NCBI RefSeq assembly: GCF_963576615.1
Contig: NC_088711.1
Span: 5,332,001 to 5,396,000, forward strand
Length of the DNA stretch: 64,000 nucleotides
DNA from: Watersipora subatra
Lineage: Eukaryota; Bryozoa; Gymnolaemata; Cheilostomatida; Watersiporidae
Reading direction: 5' to 3'
The position numbers were made by a program, and so were the translations under genes. Under the pieces are notes generated by a model. That model saw only the letters and a list, made by a program, of their open reading frames with translations. It was not told the DNA's origin and did no database searches. Shown in pieces: positions 24,062-36,100 of this stretch (its first letter is position 1; the number at the start of each line of letters is the position of its first letter).

Positions 24062-24984
24062 TTAACAGACTGTTTTGTGGTTGCTTGTAACCTTGGAGTC
24101 CCAATAAAGACTTGTGGGTAACTTAAACGACAACAATTGCAACGATATTTTTATTCCGAGTTGAAGAGAAAGTGTAAACCATTGTGTGCTGCTATATGCA
24201 TGCTTGGACAGATAGAATAGTGAAGACTTCACATTAAAGGGCAGAGTTAAAACACAAAAAGATATCAACAACTGTAACTACAAAATTACCATCTTCCACA
24301 ACACCAACTCTCTGCCTCAGGACTAAAATTATACAGCGTAGTGAATGTTGTTACAGATAGATGACTAGAAGGTTATGATAATTCTAGATGGTGCAATTGC
24401 TAAAGTGATTGCAGAAGCTATAATTTTTCCAGTTATTCTCATGACTGTTATGGCTTTAGATAACAAGATTGTCTCCCCCTACCATAAAGTCTGTATTGAA
24501 CTAACCACTGACAAGCAGTTGATATATTTTACTATCTTCCCACTTGGTGAGTGGTCTACCCAAAAGTAGTTAACTACTAGTGTTTTCATCCATTACCTGG
24601 TTAGTTAGCAGCTAATCTATGGTTTACCTGGTGAAGCGAGCGAAGAGGTGGATTTATCCACAATTTCTTGCAATCTCCTTTTAAATGGGCTCGTCCTGGT
24701 TGTTGAGGAAGTAGTCTCCTTTAATGTAGATTTTCTTGTAGTTTTTCTCTACAAGTAAAAATGACACAGTTGCTACAAGCTCTAAATATTTGTGACTATA
24801 CATGAGCACAAATACTTCAGTTTACCACATCGGGAACCTAGCAGAGAACAGGCACTATTACAGTAAGAGCCACTGTTGCAAGCTAGCAATTGCCCATATA
24901 CATGTACATGTAATTGCTGAATTTAAGGCCTTGAAATATATACTATCAAACTTCTATTCGAACACCATGGCATATATGTATATA

Positions 24985-25857
24985 TAAAACCTATGCAGCC
25001 TCCATGGCCAACACAGATAAGTTGCTAGCTGAATTTCAATCGGCTGCTCCGACAATGGAGCTTCGCAGTGATGATGAAGAACTGAACTAGCACATGAAAC
25101 CTCTTCATGGTGCTTACCATCGGCAAATTTCTAAAGTTGGCGACCTCTCCCAGACATATATGTGGCTGAACAAAGGGAACCTAATGGCTAAAACAGAGTC
25201 GCTACTCTTGGCAGTCCAGGAGCAAGTGCTCTCAACAAGGCAACTCCAAACAAAGATCTATCACACTGGGAATGATCCTAGATGCAGACTGTGCAAAGAT
25301 GCACCTGAAACTATTCAGCTCATCATCAGCGGATGCAAGCAGCTAGCCGAAAACGCATACACTGAGCGGCATAATCATGTTGCAGGTATTGTGTACAGAA
25401 GTCTATGTGATGAGTATGGCTTTAATAAACCACAGCACTGGTGGGAAGCTCCTGGTAAGGTCAATAAGAATGACGGCGCTACGATCGTCTGGGACTTTTA
25501 CATCCGGACTGACAAACATGTCCTAGCAAACCAACGAGATATAGTGGTGGTGGACAAGGAGAACAAGAGGGCTGCTCTAATAGATATAGCGGTACCCAAT
25601 GACTTCAATATAGCCAGCCAAGAAAATGAAAAAGAAAAGAAATATCTTCCTGGCACTGGGCGCAGTGATACTTGTGCATAAAATGTGGCTTGGCCAGATA
25701 CCGGCAGCAATAAACTCAAGTGAGTTGCAGAAAAGTGCGCTTTTTGGAGCAGCTAAGATCTTGAGGCGAGTGCTCAAACTCCTAAGTCTCTGGTAGGAGA
25801 CCTGAGATAGAGCAGAAATTACCACTCATATGGATACACCAGGGTGAGGAAACGATT
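24985..25857 (+). pseudogene. 5'-truncated RLE-type LINE copy
   Basis: Homologous to the 3' end of the LINE at 29740-33215, starting at the codons for 'YAASMA' and running through the zinc knuckle and endonuclease. The zinc knuckle reads '[18 protein letters not shown]', with the histidine changed to leucine. The endonuclease motif '[20 protein letters not shown]' has lost the proline of its PD motif. About 65 bp are deleted after 25650, breaking the frame. The longest open part is 25094-25681. Typical target-primed 5' truncation. Confidence 0.9.
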
Positions 25858-26241
25858 TTTTATTTATATACATTGTATGTTGCAATTTATTATAAGAACT
25901 AAAACCACAGGACTTAAAATGAAATAAAGCTGAATAAAGTAATAAAGACGTAGATGAGTACTTATCTTGGTTAACTACAGGCAGATTCGTGCTTGTGTAA
26001 AGGAATCGAGCGAGTTCTGTTACTTGCTCCAGAAGGAAACAAACCAATCGAGTGAAAGGCAATGAATGTATATACCTCCTTTCTTAGCAAATACATAGTG
26101 ATACAGTTGAATATGCAATAAACATACATATAAGTACACTAGTAGGGCGAGACTTCCAAATGCTCTGCTTTTGGTTGCTTCTGCGACGTCTTTTATAACT
26201 CCTGCTCACTGCTTGGCTTAGCTCCTCGGTAGCATGGTCGA

Positions 26242-26890
26242 CTTGGCAACCGATTCTTGGCTAACCGAAATAATTACCGGGGGTTGTGTTGTCTGCTGAG
26301 TTGGGACTCGGCCCGGTCGTGGCGTCGGTCACCTTAGGGTCGGCTCCTTTTTCTGGCCCAACTCTGGTCTCAGCAATCGATCACCACACTTCTTATTAAC
26401 TATAAAAAATATATTCTATTAAATGTAATATATATTATATTAAATATAATATATATCCACGCCTGTCTTGTAGGTAAAAGCTTACAGTAGTGTACATAGC
26501 GATGCTACATTTTATTGCGGACCCTAACAACTAAATAGGTATCGTAGGTACTGAGTTACATAAATCAAAAACACGTTTTACTACCGTAATATTTTAATTA
26601 GGTGGTGTCTTCATAGTATGGTAATGGTACTCAGTGTTCTCAGTGTACTCAGTGATGTTATATAGGAAATAATGAGACGCGAGTGAATTGACTTACGGAG
26701 CTTAGTTCGAGAACGCATTAGGCTCATATGTGGAAGAATGACTGTATCCGAGTAAGATATTATGTTACCTAGATATTTGATGAGTGCTGAGATATGTAGG
26801 TATGCGTCAGAGCCAAAAACAGACTTATTTCAAACATGTGAATTGTCGTTTCTATATTATACAATGCTTGCTAAGAGATTCGTCGTTCCT
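26242..26890. other. Non-coding stretch left of kinesin exon 15
   Basis: Contains a short AT-rich direct repeat around 26410-26455. No further kinesin exon with a stop codon was recognised here, so the 3' end of that gene lies further left or in unrecognised short exons. Confidence 0.4.
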
Positions 26891-26897
26891 TGCCCAC

Positions 26898-27101
26898 CTG
26901 ATCGGTCAACTCACTCAATTCCTTTCTCAATTTGTAGACTGTAGATTCAAGTACAGAGGATTGAGTCTCAGATTTCTGTAGCAGAGCCCTCAGGCTACTC
27001 AACTCTTCACTAGCAGCTGTACAACGCACCTGACTCTCTGAGAGCTCTACTGCAAGATTTGAGTTATTCTTTTTAATCTCCTCTATTGTTGACTGAGCTT
27101 C
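26898..27101 (-). CDS. KIF20: Kinesin exon 15: coiled coil
   Basis: Acceptor GTTGTAG, donor GTGGGC, 68 codons, phase 0 both sides. It reads '[20 protein letters not shown]', then '[20 protein letters not shown]' and '[12 protein letters not shown]'. Continuous heptads. The next exon was not found. Confidence 0.78.
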
Positions 27102-30100
27102 CTACAACAAGAGAGCTGTATAGACAAGCGTGTCAGTCGCGTGATAAAAGTTCCCTATCCCATCTGTAAAAGCATGATAAAGCACCATAATATGTAATTG
27201 CCAAGGCAGCATAGTTAGCTAGTGACACAGTTCATGTTACGTTGATGAACATACCATGTTTTTATGCTGAGAAGCAAATGCTACATTTTATTATAGCATT
27301 ATGTAACTTAGGCTATTTGTCTTAGAAGTAGTGGCCATCAAACCAAAAGGGTAAAAAACTCTACATTCAAGGAGAACATAACAACATATCACCATATACC
27401 TGACCACTGCTGGTCAACTCTGCCAACCGTTTTGTGAATTTCTTTAACCCGGCTTCATGTTTGACAATTTTCTGTTGTTTCTCACGAACTTGTGACTGAT
27501 AGCTCGAGTTCTCCATATACAATCTCTCCTTGTCGGCCTTAACTCGAGTCAACTCTTTGCTGGTAGCCATCAGCCGTGTTTGAAAGCTGCGCATATCTTC
27601 TTGTAGCTCCATGCTCCTTATCCATAGCTGATTCTGCACACAAACAACATTATTTTGACAGGTGTGTGGGGCATGTGTGTGCGGTGCATGTGTGTGTAAG
27701 CGTGTGTGTAGGGCATGTGTGTGCATGTATTTGTGTAGGCGTGCACGACTGTGCCATGTGCAGGTGTGCGTCATGTGCAGGTATGTGTCATGTGCAGATG
27801 TGTGTCATGTGCAGGTGTGTGTCATGTGCAGGTGTTTGTGATGTGCAGATGTGTGTCATGTGCAGATGTGTGTCATGTGCAGATGAGTGTCATATACAAG
27901 TGTGTGTCATGTGCAGGTGATTGTCATGTCCAGGTGTGTTTTGTGTGCATGTGTGTTTCACGTGCATGTGTGTGTCATGTGAAGGTGTGTTTCATGTGCA
28001 TGTGTGTTTCAGGTGCATGTGTGTGTCATGTGCAGGTGTGTGTCATGTACATGTGTGTGTGTGCGTGTGTGCGTGTGTGTGTGTCATATGCATGTGTGTG
28101 GTGTGCATGTGCGTGGTGTGTGGTGTGCGTGCGCGGTGTGTGGTGTATGTGTGTGTATGTGTGTGTATGTGTTTATGTGTGTGTATGTGTGTATGTGTGT
28201 GTGTATGTGTGTGTGTGCGTGCGTGTGTGTATGCGTGTGTATGTATGTGTGTGTATGTGTGTGTGTGTATGTATATGTGTGTATGTGTGTACATGTGTGT
28301 ATGTGGGTATGTATGTGTGTATGTATGTGTGTATGTGTATGTATATGTGTGTATGTATGTGTGTATGTGTATGTATGTATGTGTGTATGTGTGTATGTGT
28401 GTGTATGCATGTATGTGTATGTATGTGTGGGTATATGTATGTATGTGTGGGTGTATGTGTGTATGTATGTGTGGGTGCATGTGTGTATGTGTGTGTATGT
28501 ATATGTGTATGTATGTATGTGTGTGTGTATGTATGCGTGTATGTATGTATGTGTGTATGTATGTGTGCACGCATGTATGTGTGTACGTATTTATGTGTGT
28601 ATGTATGTATGTGTGTTTGTACATATGTATGTGTGTACGTATGTATGTGTGTATGTATGTGTGTACGTACGTATGTGTGTACATACGTGTGTGTGTGTGC
28701 ATGTATGTGTGTACGTACATGAGTACATAGGTGTGTACATACGTGTGTACATACGTGTGTACATACGTGTGTACGTACGTGTGTACGTACGTGTGTTCGT
28801 ACGTACGTGTGTTCATATGCGTTTGTGTGTGGTGTCAGATGTGTCAGGTCATCAAAACATAATATGAAAAATGATAGTCAATATTTAGAAATGATTCCAA
28901 AACTATTACATGAATTTGCCAGGTCAGAGGATCATAGCTAATTCTTAGCCTTAAGCACTTTGCTCATGACTGAGTTACCCATTCTATCCCATAAACTTGC
29001 AGCTATTCATTAGCAGTTGTTCTCTCATGCTTTAATATTTTCATGCTCTCATATTCTTCGGTTAATAATTACATGACGAATCTTTCACATACGATGAATA
29101 AGGGAGCACATATAGCCAACTTAAAACTGCCAACTTCGCGAGCAAACCGGAATTTAATAATGACACCAATCTGATTGGGAATCACACAATGTTCTTAAAG
29201 TGACATTGACACCTTGCATCAGTAAAACTAGACATTCAGTCAAAACACAAGGGTGTCAACTTCACAAAAACGACTGGAAACACAAATGACAATTAACAAT
29301 AGATAAATGCATGCAAAGATGTGGCTAATCAGAGGGAATGATAATTCTACAACACATCGCTAGTAGTATATCTCACATATCGCTGGAGTACGATGTATAT
29401 ACAATATGGTAGCATGATTTCTATCGATCAGAACGAGGGAGTACGATGCACTGGTGGGTGAGATGGATGAACTCAAGCTGACCCTACATACACTTGCATA
29501 CATACATTATATATACATACACATGCATACATACATTATATATACATACACATGCATACATACATTATATATACATACACAAGAATACATACATTATATA
29601 TACATACACAAGAATATATACATTATATATACATACATTATATATACATACATATATGCATGCATATATATATATGCATATATATATATGCATATATATA
29701 TGCATGCATATATATATGCATATATATATAGGACTCACCAACTGCGCTATAGGACAGATAGCGCAGTTAGTGAGGTATCGGCACCGTGATCATTGGGTCC
29801 TCGGTTCAAACCCCAACAACTGCACCCTTCTGGTGGTCCTTAGACAAGACCCTTGCTTGTATAATATCTACAACCTCTATGATGAGTGCAATAACCAAAG
29901 CCATGCCGGCCCAGACGTCGCCCGATCAAACAAGGTCCGCGCTGCCTGTAGCTGAACCAGGACAAGGCAGTAAAAAATGGGCTACTGGTTCAAAACGGAT
30001 AAAATGGACTCCGACTGATAACACGGACCTCATGCAGTACTACTTTATGAGTGAACCTCAAAAGTGAGGCTACATGAGAAGGATGTGTCAACTGTGGATA

Positions 30101-33100
30101 AACATGCGCCCTGAATTGCCACTAACCGCTAAGCAACTTGTAGCTCAGAGGAGTAACATTATCAAGCGGCACCTCATATCGGAACTAGGTAGATGAAATT
30201 AGGGAACAGTTCACCCAGGTAACCTCGACCCACGAGGAATGCATATCAACACACACTGTCACACTCACACATACACGATCATGTGTTGACACACGGGTTG
30301 AAGAAGACATGCACTTGGACCTTGACCCAAGGATGAAAGAGCTTGCGCAAAATATCAACAAGATGCCAGCTGCTAATGATTATGGAAGCAGGGTACCACT
30401 ACGAAGAGTTAGCAAGGGCATACCTAAGAAGCTGTTAGAATACATTATTTTGGCACTGGAGTCGATCTCAACTGGATCAATCAGTGAGACTAATGCCCTA
30501 ATCTACAGTACAGCAACCGTCATTTTGGAGGAGATGGGTATTAAGCCACTGCCAACAAGGCTTCAAGCCATTCCATCCTGGCAGCTGAGGCTACAAAATA
30601 AGATCAAGGATTTGCGCAAGAAAGGTAGTAGGCTCAGTGAGAGATCTAACCACAGTTTGGAGCGTCCAAAAAGGGAAGCCACAATAGAAGCTCTAGAATC
30701 TGCCAAACAGCAGTTAGTAGCACTCTCGGCACGGCTGAAGCGGTACACCAAAGAGCGGGATAACAAGAGAATGAACAAACTGTTCATCAATAATTCATCT
30801 AGAGTGTATTCTCAGTTCAAAGGTGAACTGCAGAGGCCAATGTCTGAGCCTGCCCGATCTAGCACTTCAAAGTTCTGGAAGGACATCTGGGAGAAAGAGA
30901 CTACGCATAACACCACTGCAAATTGGCTGAAGAGGCTTAAAGAGAGCCATCAACACACTGTGGCTCAGCAAGGAATCACCATCAACAAAGAGGACATCAA
31001 ATGCAGAGTGCAGCGTATGAAGAACTGGGCAGCACCTGGCCATGACATGATTCAAGCCTTCTGGTTAAAGAAATTGACATCACTTCACACTAGAATGGCT
31101 AAGCAGATGGAATGTCTAATAGAACAAGGTGACCATCCAGAATGGCTGACCAAAGGACGAACTGTACTTCTGATAAATTATCGAAAGCAGGGGCCGATTC
31201 CCAAAAACTATCGACCAATAACGTGCTTGCCCACCACCTGGAAACTGCTCTCAGGAATAGTTGCAGACAAACTGGAAGAGCACATGAGTCACTATATGAC
31301 CAGTGTTCAGGAAGGAATCGGGCGCAACACCCGAGGAGCCAAACATCAGTTACTGGTGGATCAGACGGTCTGTCAAGACAGCAGGAAAAGGCATACCAAT
31401 CTTGCCATGGCTTGGATTGACTACAAAAAGGCCTATGACTCAATTCCCCATAGTTGGATACTTGAGTGCCTCAGTATGTACAATGTTCACCCTGCTCTTG
31501 TGGCATTCATCAAGATGTCAATGACTAAATGGAAGATGGAACTAGAGGCTAATGGCAAAAAACTGGCGAATGTAAAAATTAAGCGAGGCATCTATCAAGG
31601 TGACTCCTTATCACCGCTGCTCTTCTGCATATGCCTAAACTCTCTCAGCAATATGCTAGAAGAGACTCAATATGGGTACCAGTTTAAGAGTGGCACCAAA
31701 ATAAACCACCTCTTCTACATGGATGACATCAAGCTGTACGCTAACAAAGAAAGGGACATTGATTCGCTAATACACCTCACTCAGGTATACAGCAAGGACA
31801 TCGGAATGACCTTTGGTATTGAGAAATGTGGAAGGCTAATTCTTAAGAAAGGCCATTCTATGCTCACAGATGGCCTAAGAATGCCAAATAGTACCATCAA
31901 AGATATAGAAGAAGGGTACAAGTACTTGGGGATTATGCAAAGCAACATCAACCACGAAGCCGAGGTACGTCACAAAACCATTACCGAATACAAGAAACGC
32001 CTTCGGCAGGTCTTACGGAACCAGCTCAATACCAAGAACCAAGTCATGGCGATAAATACCTATGCACTGCCAGTAATAAGATATCCAGCAGGCATAATAA
32101 AGTGGACTGAGAAAGCCATCAAAGAAACAGATATAGCAACTCGTAAACTGCTGACCACGCATGGAGCACTCCACCCAAAATCTGATACTACTAGATTGTA
32201 TCTCGATAGGAAAGATGGCGGTAGGGGACTCAAAAGTGTACAGCAGACAGTGAAGGAAGAGGAGCAAAGCATCAAAGCATATGCAGCTTCCATGGCCACT
32301 TCAGATAAGTTTCTAGCTGAATTTCAATCGGCTGCTCTTACAACGGACCTACGCCCTGATGATGAGGAAATTGACTGGCACACGAAACCTCTTCATGGTG
32401 CTTACCACCAACAAATATCTAAGGTTGGCGATCTTCACCAGACATATATGTGGCTGAACAAAAGAAACCTTACGGCCAATACAGAGTCGCTAATCATGGC
32501 AGCCCAGGAGCAAGTGCTCCCAACAAGGCAACTCCAAACATAAATCTATCACACTAGAGACGATCCTAAATGCAGACTGTGCAAAGATGCACCTGAGCCC
32601 ATCCAACACATCATCAGTGGATGCAAGCAGCTAGCAGGAAACGCATACACTGAGCGGCATAATCATGTCGCAGGTGTTGTGTATAGAAGTCTATGTGATG
32701 AGTATGGCCTTAGTAAACCACAACACTGGTGGGAAGCTCTTGGTAAGGTCAATGAAAATGACCGCGCTAAGATCCTCTGGGACTTCTACATCCAAACTGA
32801 CAAGCATGTCCTAGCAAACCAACCAGATATAGTGGTGGTAGACAAAGAGAACAAGAGGGCTACTATAATAGATATAGCAGTACCCAATGACTACAATATA
32901 GCCAGCAAAGAAAAAGAAAAGGTAGAGAAATATCTCCCTCTTGGAGAGAAGATTGAAAAATGCTGGAATGTAAGAACAACGGTAATCCCAGTAGTCATTG
33001 GGGCACTGGGCGCAATAACACCGGCGCATAAAATGTGGCTTACCCAAATACCAACAGCAATCAACTCAGGTGAGTTGCAGAAAAGTGCGCTATTGGGAAC

Positions 33101-36100
33101 AGCTAAGATCTTGAGGCGAGTGCTCAAACTCCCAGGTTTCTGGTAGGAGACCCGAGTTAGAGCAGAATTTACCACCCATACGGAGTATCTGGGGTGAGTA
33201 AACAATTTATATAGTAGATATGCATACATATATATTATGTATGTACATATGTATGCATATGTACATATGTATGCATATGTACATATGTATGCATATGTAC
33301 ATATGTATGCATATGTATATATGTATGCATATATACATACGCATATGTATGCATATATACTATAGTTTATATACTGTAGATTAAACTATGTATATGTCAT
33401 GAAACTTGAAATCAATGATTCTTTAGTTCTTTTTGGAACAAATAATCTCAGTCTAAAATGTGATACCAACCATCGTGTAATGTCAAAGAAACCTACAATG
33501 GACATGACTTGACATGGACGAATGCAGAGAGGTTGCTGAAAGACTAACTAAGAGCACTATAAAGTATAAAAGAGTCTATGTCTACTGCACTTTCAACACT
33601 CAGTACCCACAATATTTCTTTTTTCTAGAGGTTAGAATGGCGATGGATAATGTGAATCAGCCGATCTATGAACTCCTTTTGACTTAACACTAAAAACTGC
33701 TCAATTTTTCCATAGTTTGTGCATGTGAGACTGCATATTATATTGATAATACATGGAACTGACTTTGGATGAGAAAGGCAAGAATCTTAGACACATTGTA
33801 ATTGATAATACCAATGATTTAGAAGCTTCTATATCATTGATAATACAAAGAATGACTAAATAGATATTAAACCAATAACTCTGCTGTAGAGTTTTGATTC
33901 TTCTTTTTAATATTGAGATACGTGTGACGGCATGCTTTTTAGGTCTACCACCACGTCTGCAGCTCGTTGTAGGCATGTCCTGATTGTCAGAAGCTGCAGG
34001 TTGCTCACCATCATGGATAGTAGTATCACCAGGTGTAGTATTTTCAGGGTCAGGTATTGCCTGAAATGTTCTTCCAAGTTTTGGCAGGCTTTCTGTTCTT
34101 ATGGTTGGTGTCCGTCTTTTCACAGCTTTTGGCTGAAGGTAGGTTGGATAAGCTGTAAATATTGTAGGTATTGCGTCAGATTTTAGCCTTGGTTTTCTTC
34201 CAATACCTGGTGGAACCTTGTAGCGGTCTTTCTGAAAATGTCTACTGCATAATACAGAGCTGGATGTTGGAGTCCAATCCTGTCTTCGCACCACCTTTAC
34301 CCAAGCACTACGGGTTTCAGCTCGTTTCTCGTTTGGAAAGCGGTGAAACGCCAGATCAGGGCATTTCTCAGGATTGCATGATAATCTTTAGGCACAGCAC
34401 CAGCTGGGGCTTGACTTTTTCTTAGCCTAAACATTAACAATATATACATGAAGTAGAATGAATATCATCACATTACTTGGAATGAGACAAAAAAGGCATT
34501 TGATCAATCATGCCAAACTAGATTACAACCCTATCAGCTAAGAGACAAGTTTGTAATATGTGTTGTTGTAATCAGTCTAAACACTCTTTTGATAGTCCCA
34601 AGCATTCATTCACTTGACTTTCAACTCAGAATAATCATAGAAAAGTATGTTCATTGTTATGAGACCATGATAAGACACGTATGTTCAGTTGAGTTGATAG
34701 TTTGTTTCCAATAGTTTTTTACAACGTGAACCAATGATATCGTACACGTGTAAAGGTTAGGTTTACAAAGTATTTAAAATTTTTATTGTGGGTTCACATA
34801 CCTGGGGTGTTGTAGTCTCCTCTGATGACATTTTACCAAGAATTTGGTCTTATTGTAACGTTTATGACTTACAAACTAGTAGGACAAGCATGGTTTCACT
34901 ACTAAACTCATTGCTCAGCTGAAGGCTCTGTTGCCGTGATGCACACCACTGTGACGTAACGTCGTGAGAACAACAGCCAATTGTAGGCCTCACTTTTGCT
35001 CCATTGTAATGATAACTATTCGCCAATCTAGGGTTTACTATATCTATGGACAACACTGTCTCTGATAGTGGTGAAAGTAATAGTTTTGTAGGAGTAAGGA
35101 ATATTGTAAAGGATCGTTACAGCTTCATAGCGGTCCAAGCTTCACATAGCTTTGAAATAAATATGTGGTTTGAAATAGAAAAAGTTGTATACATATCATG
35201 CAGCGAAATGGGCAATTTTCAGTAAAATGGCTGACATTAGGCTGAAAGCTAAACTTGTACATACATGTAGATGGCATTGGAAAGGTTAAGTAACTTGATT
35301 AACAAATGTTAGAAATCGAACGAATAAGAAAGGAAAGAGCTGAAACAACAGCATATCCTAAAACAACAGCATACCCAGAGCATCTTTGTAACTGACACTC
35401 AAGTTTCAGTTACATCAAATAAAATATATGCTCTTTGGTTTTTGGGTGGACCAAAATCTTGGGGATTCAAAACTATTAATTAACTGAATCACAACATTTT
35501 AAAGCTTTGTTGAGCTTTAGACATAAAAACTCTAAAACAAAAGCAAATAATTGCAAATGTTAGGGTTGATTTGCTGCATGCGTGAACTTGTGCTACGAAT
35601 TAAACATTACTAGCTGCATTACCCGTGTTCGGGAACAGATTTACGTAAAGCAATAGTTTTATTGAGAGTTGTCTTTCATACCGTAAAACAACTCCAAATA
35701 TGCAATCTACTGAAATTTTTGTGCTGATCTGACTGCATACACATATGCAGTTGTCCATGTCAATAATGTTGGAGAGCCCATTGGAGATATGCAATGTGTT
35801 TTACAGCTAGTCTACAATGCATCAGTCTCGAACTACTCAAATCGGCATTGTCCTAATTTTGTACACAGAACTGATAATGAAATTGACATTGCTAGGCAAA
35901 CTGACGCCGTTCAAACTGGCAGTATGGAAAAGTTTTACATATTTTAAGAAATTCTAGAGAATATTTTGCTGTTGCACCGCTTAGCTATCGCCAGCTTTTA
36001 TTGAATTGAGACTTCTGCATGCTTGAAACACTAATCATGACTCACCAGTTCTTCGTTTATAGCCTGTGTTTTGACATGGTATATACAAACTGTGCAGCAG

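Larger units (their letters stand above)
21510..26215. repeat. Paralogous segment copy B (partner at 6310-11175)
   Basis: Collinear with copy A in at least four blocks (listed there). Private to this copy are the stretch 21870-23710, a 318 bp TTAA element at 23744-24061 and a 5'-truncated LINE at about 24985-25857. The single minisatellite unit (24376-24416) and the uninterrupted hAT target (24471-24480) are the ancestral states for copy A's private changes. Confidence 0.75.
29740..33215 (+). mobile_element. LINE with restriction-like endonuclease (RLE), near full length
   Basis: A single-ORF LINE whose order is N-terminal basic region, reverse transcriptase, CCHC zinc knuckle, then a C-terminal PD-(D/E)xK-type endonuclease. 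This is the architecture of the R2/R4/CRE/NeSL/HERO group, not the APE-type LINEs. It starts with a tRNA-like segment and ends after a 3' UTR of about 70 bp, with microsatellite on both sides. Disruptions are stops near 30066 and 30195, a frame change before 30309 and TAA at 32541. It lies in a kinesin intron, on the strand opposite to the kinesin gene. Confidence 0.92.

Noticed and set aside
27751..28867. Very long open frames on both strands (about 260-320 codons, rich in C, V, M or H, T)
   Set aside because: They are translations of a GT/TATG microsatellite that lacks stop codons; there is no protein-like composition.
31099..31524. Minus-strand and alternative plus-strand frames within the LINE
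   Set aside because: They overlap the clear RT frame; no independent motifs.
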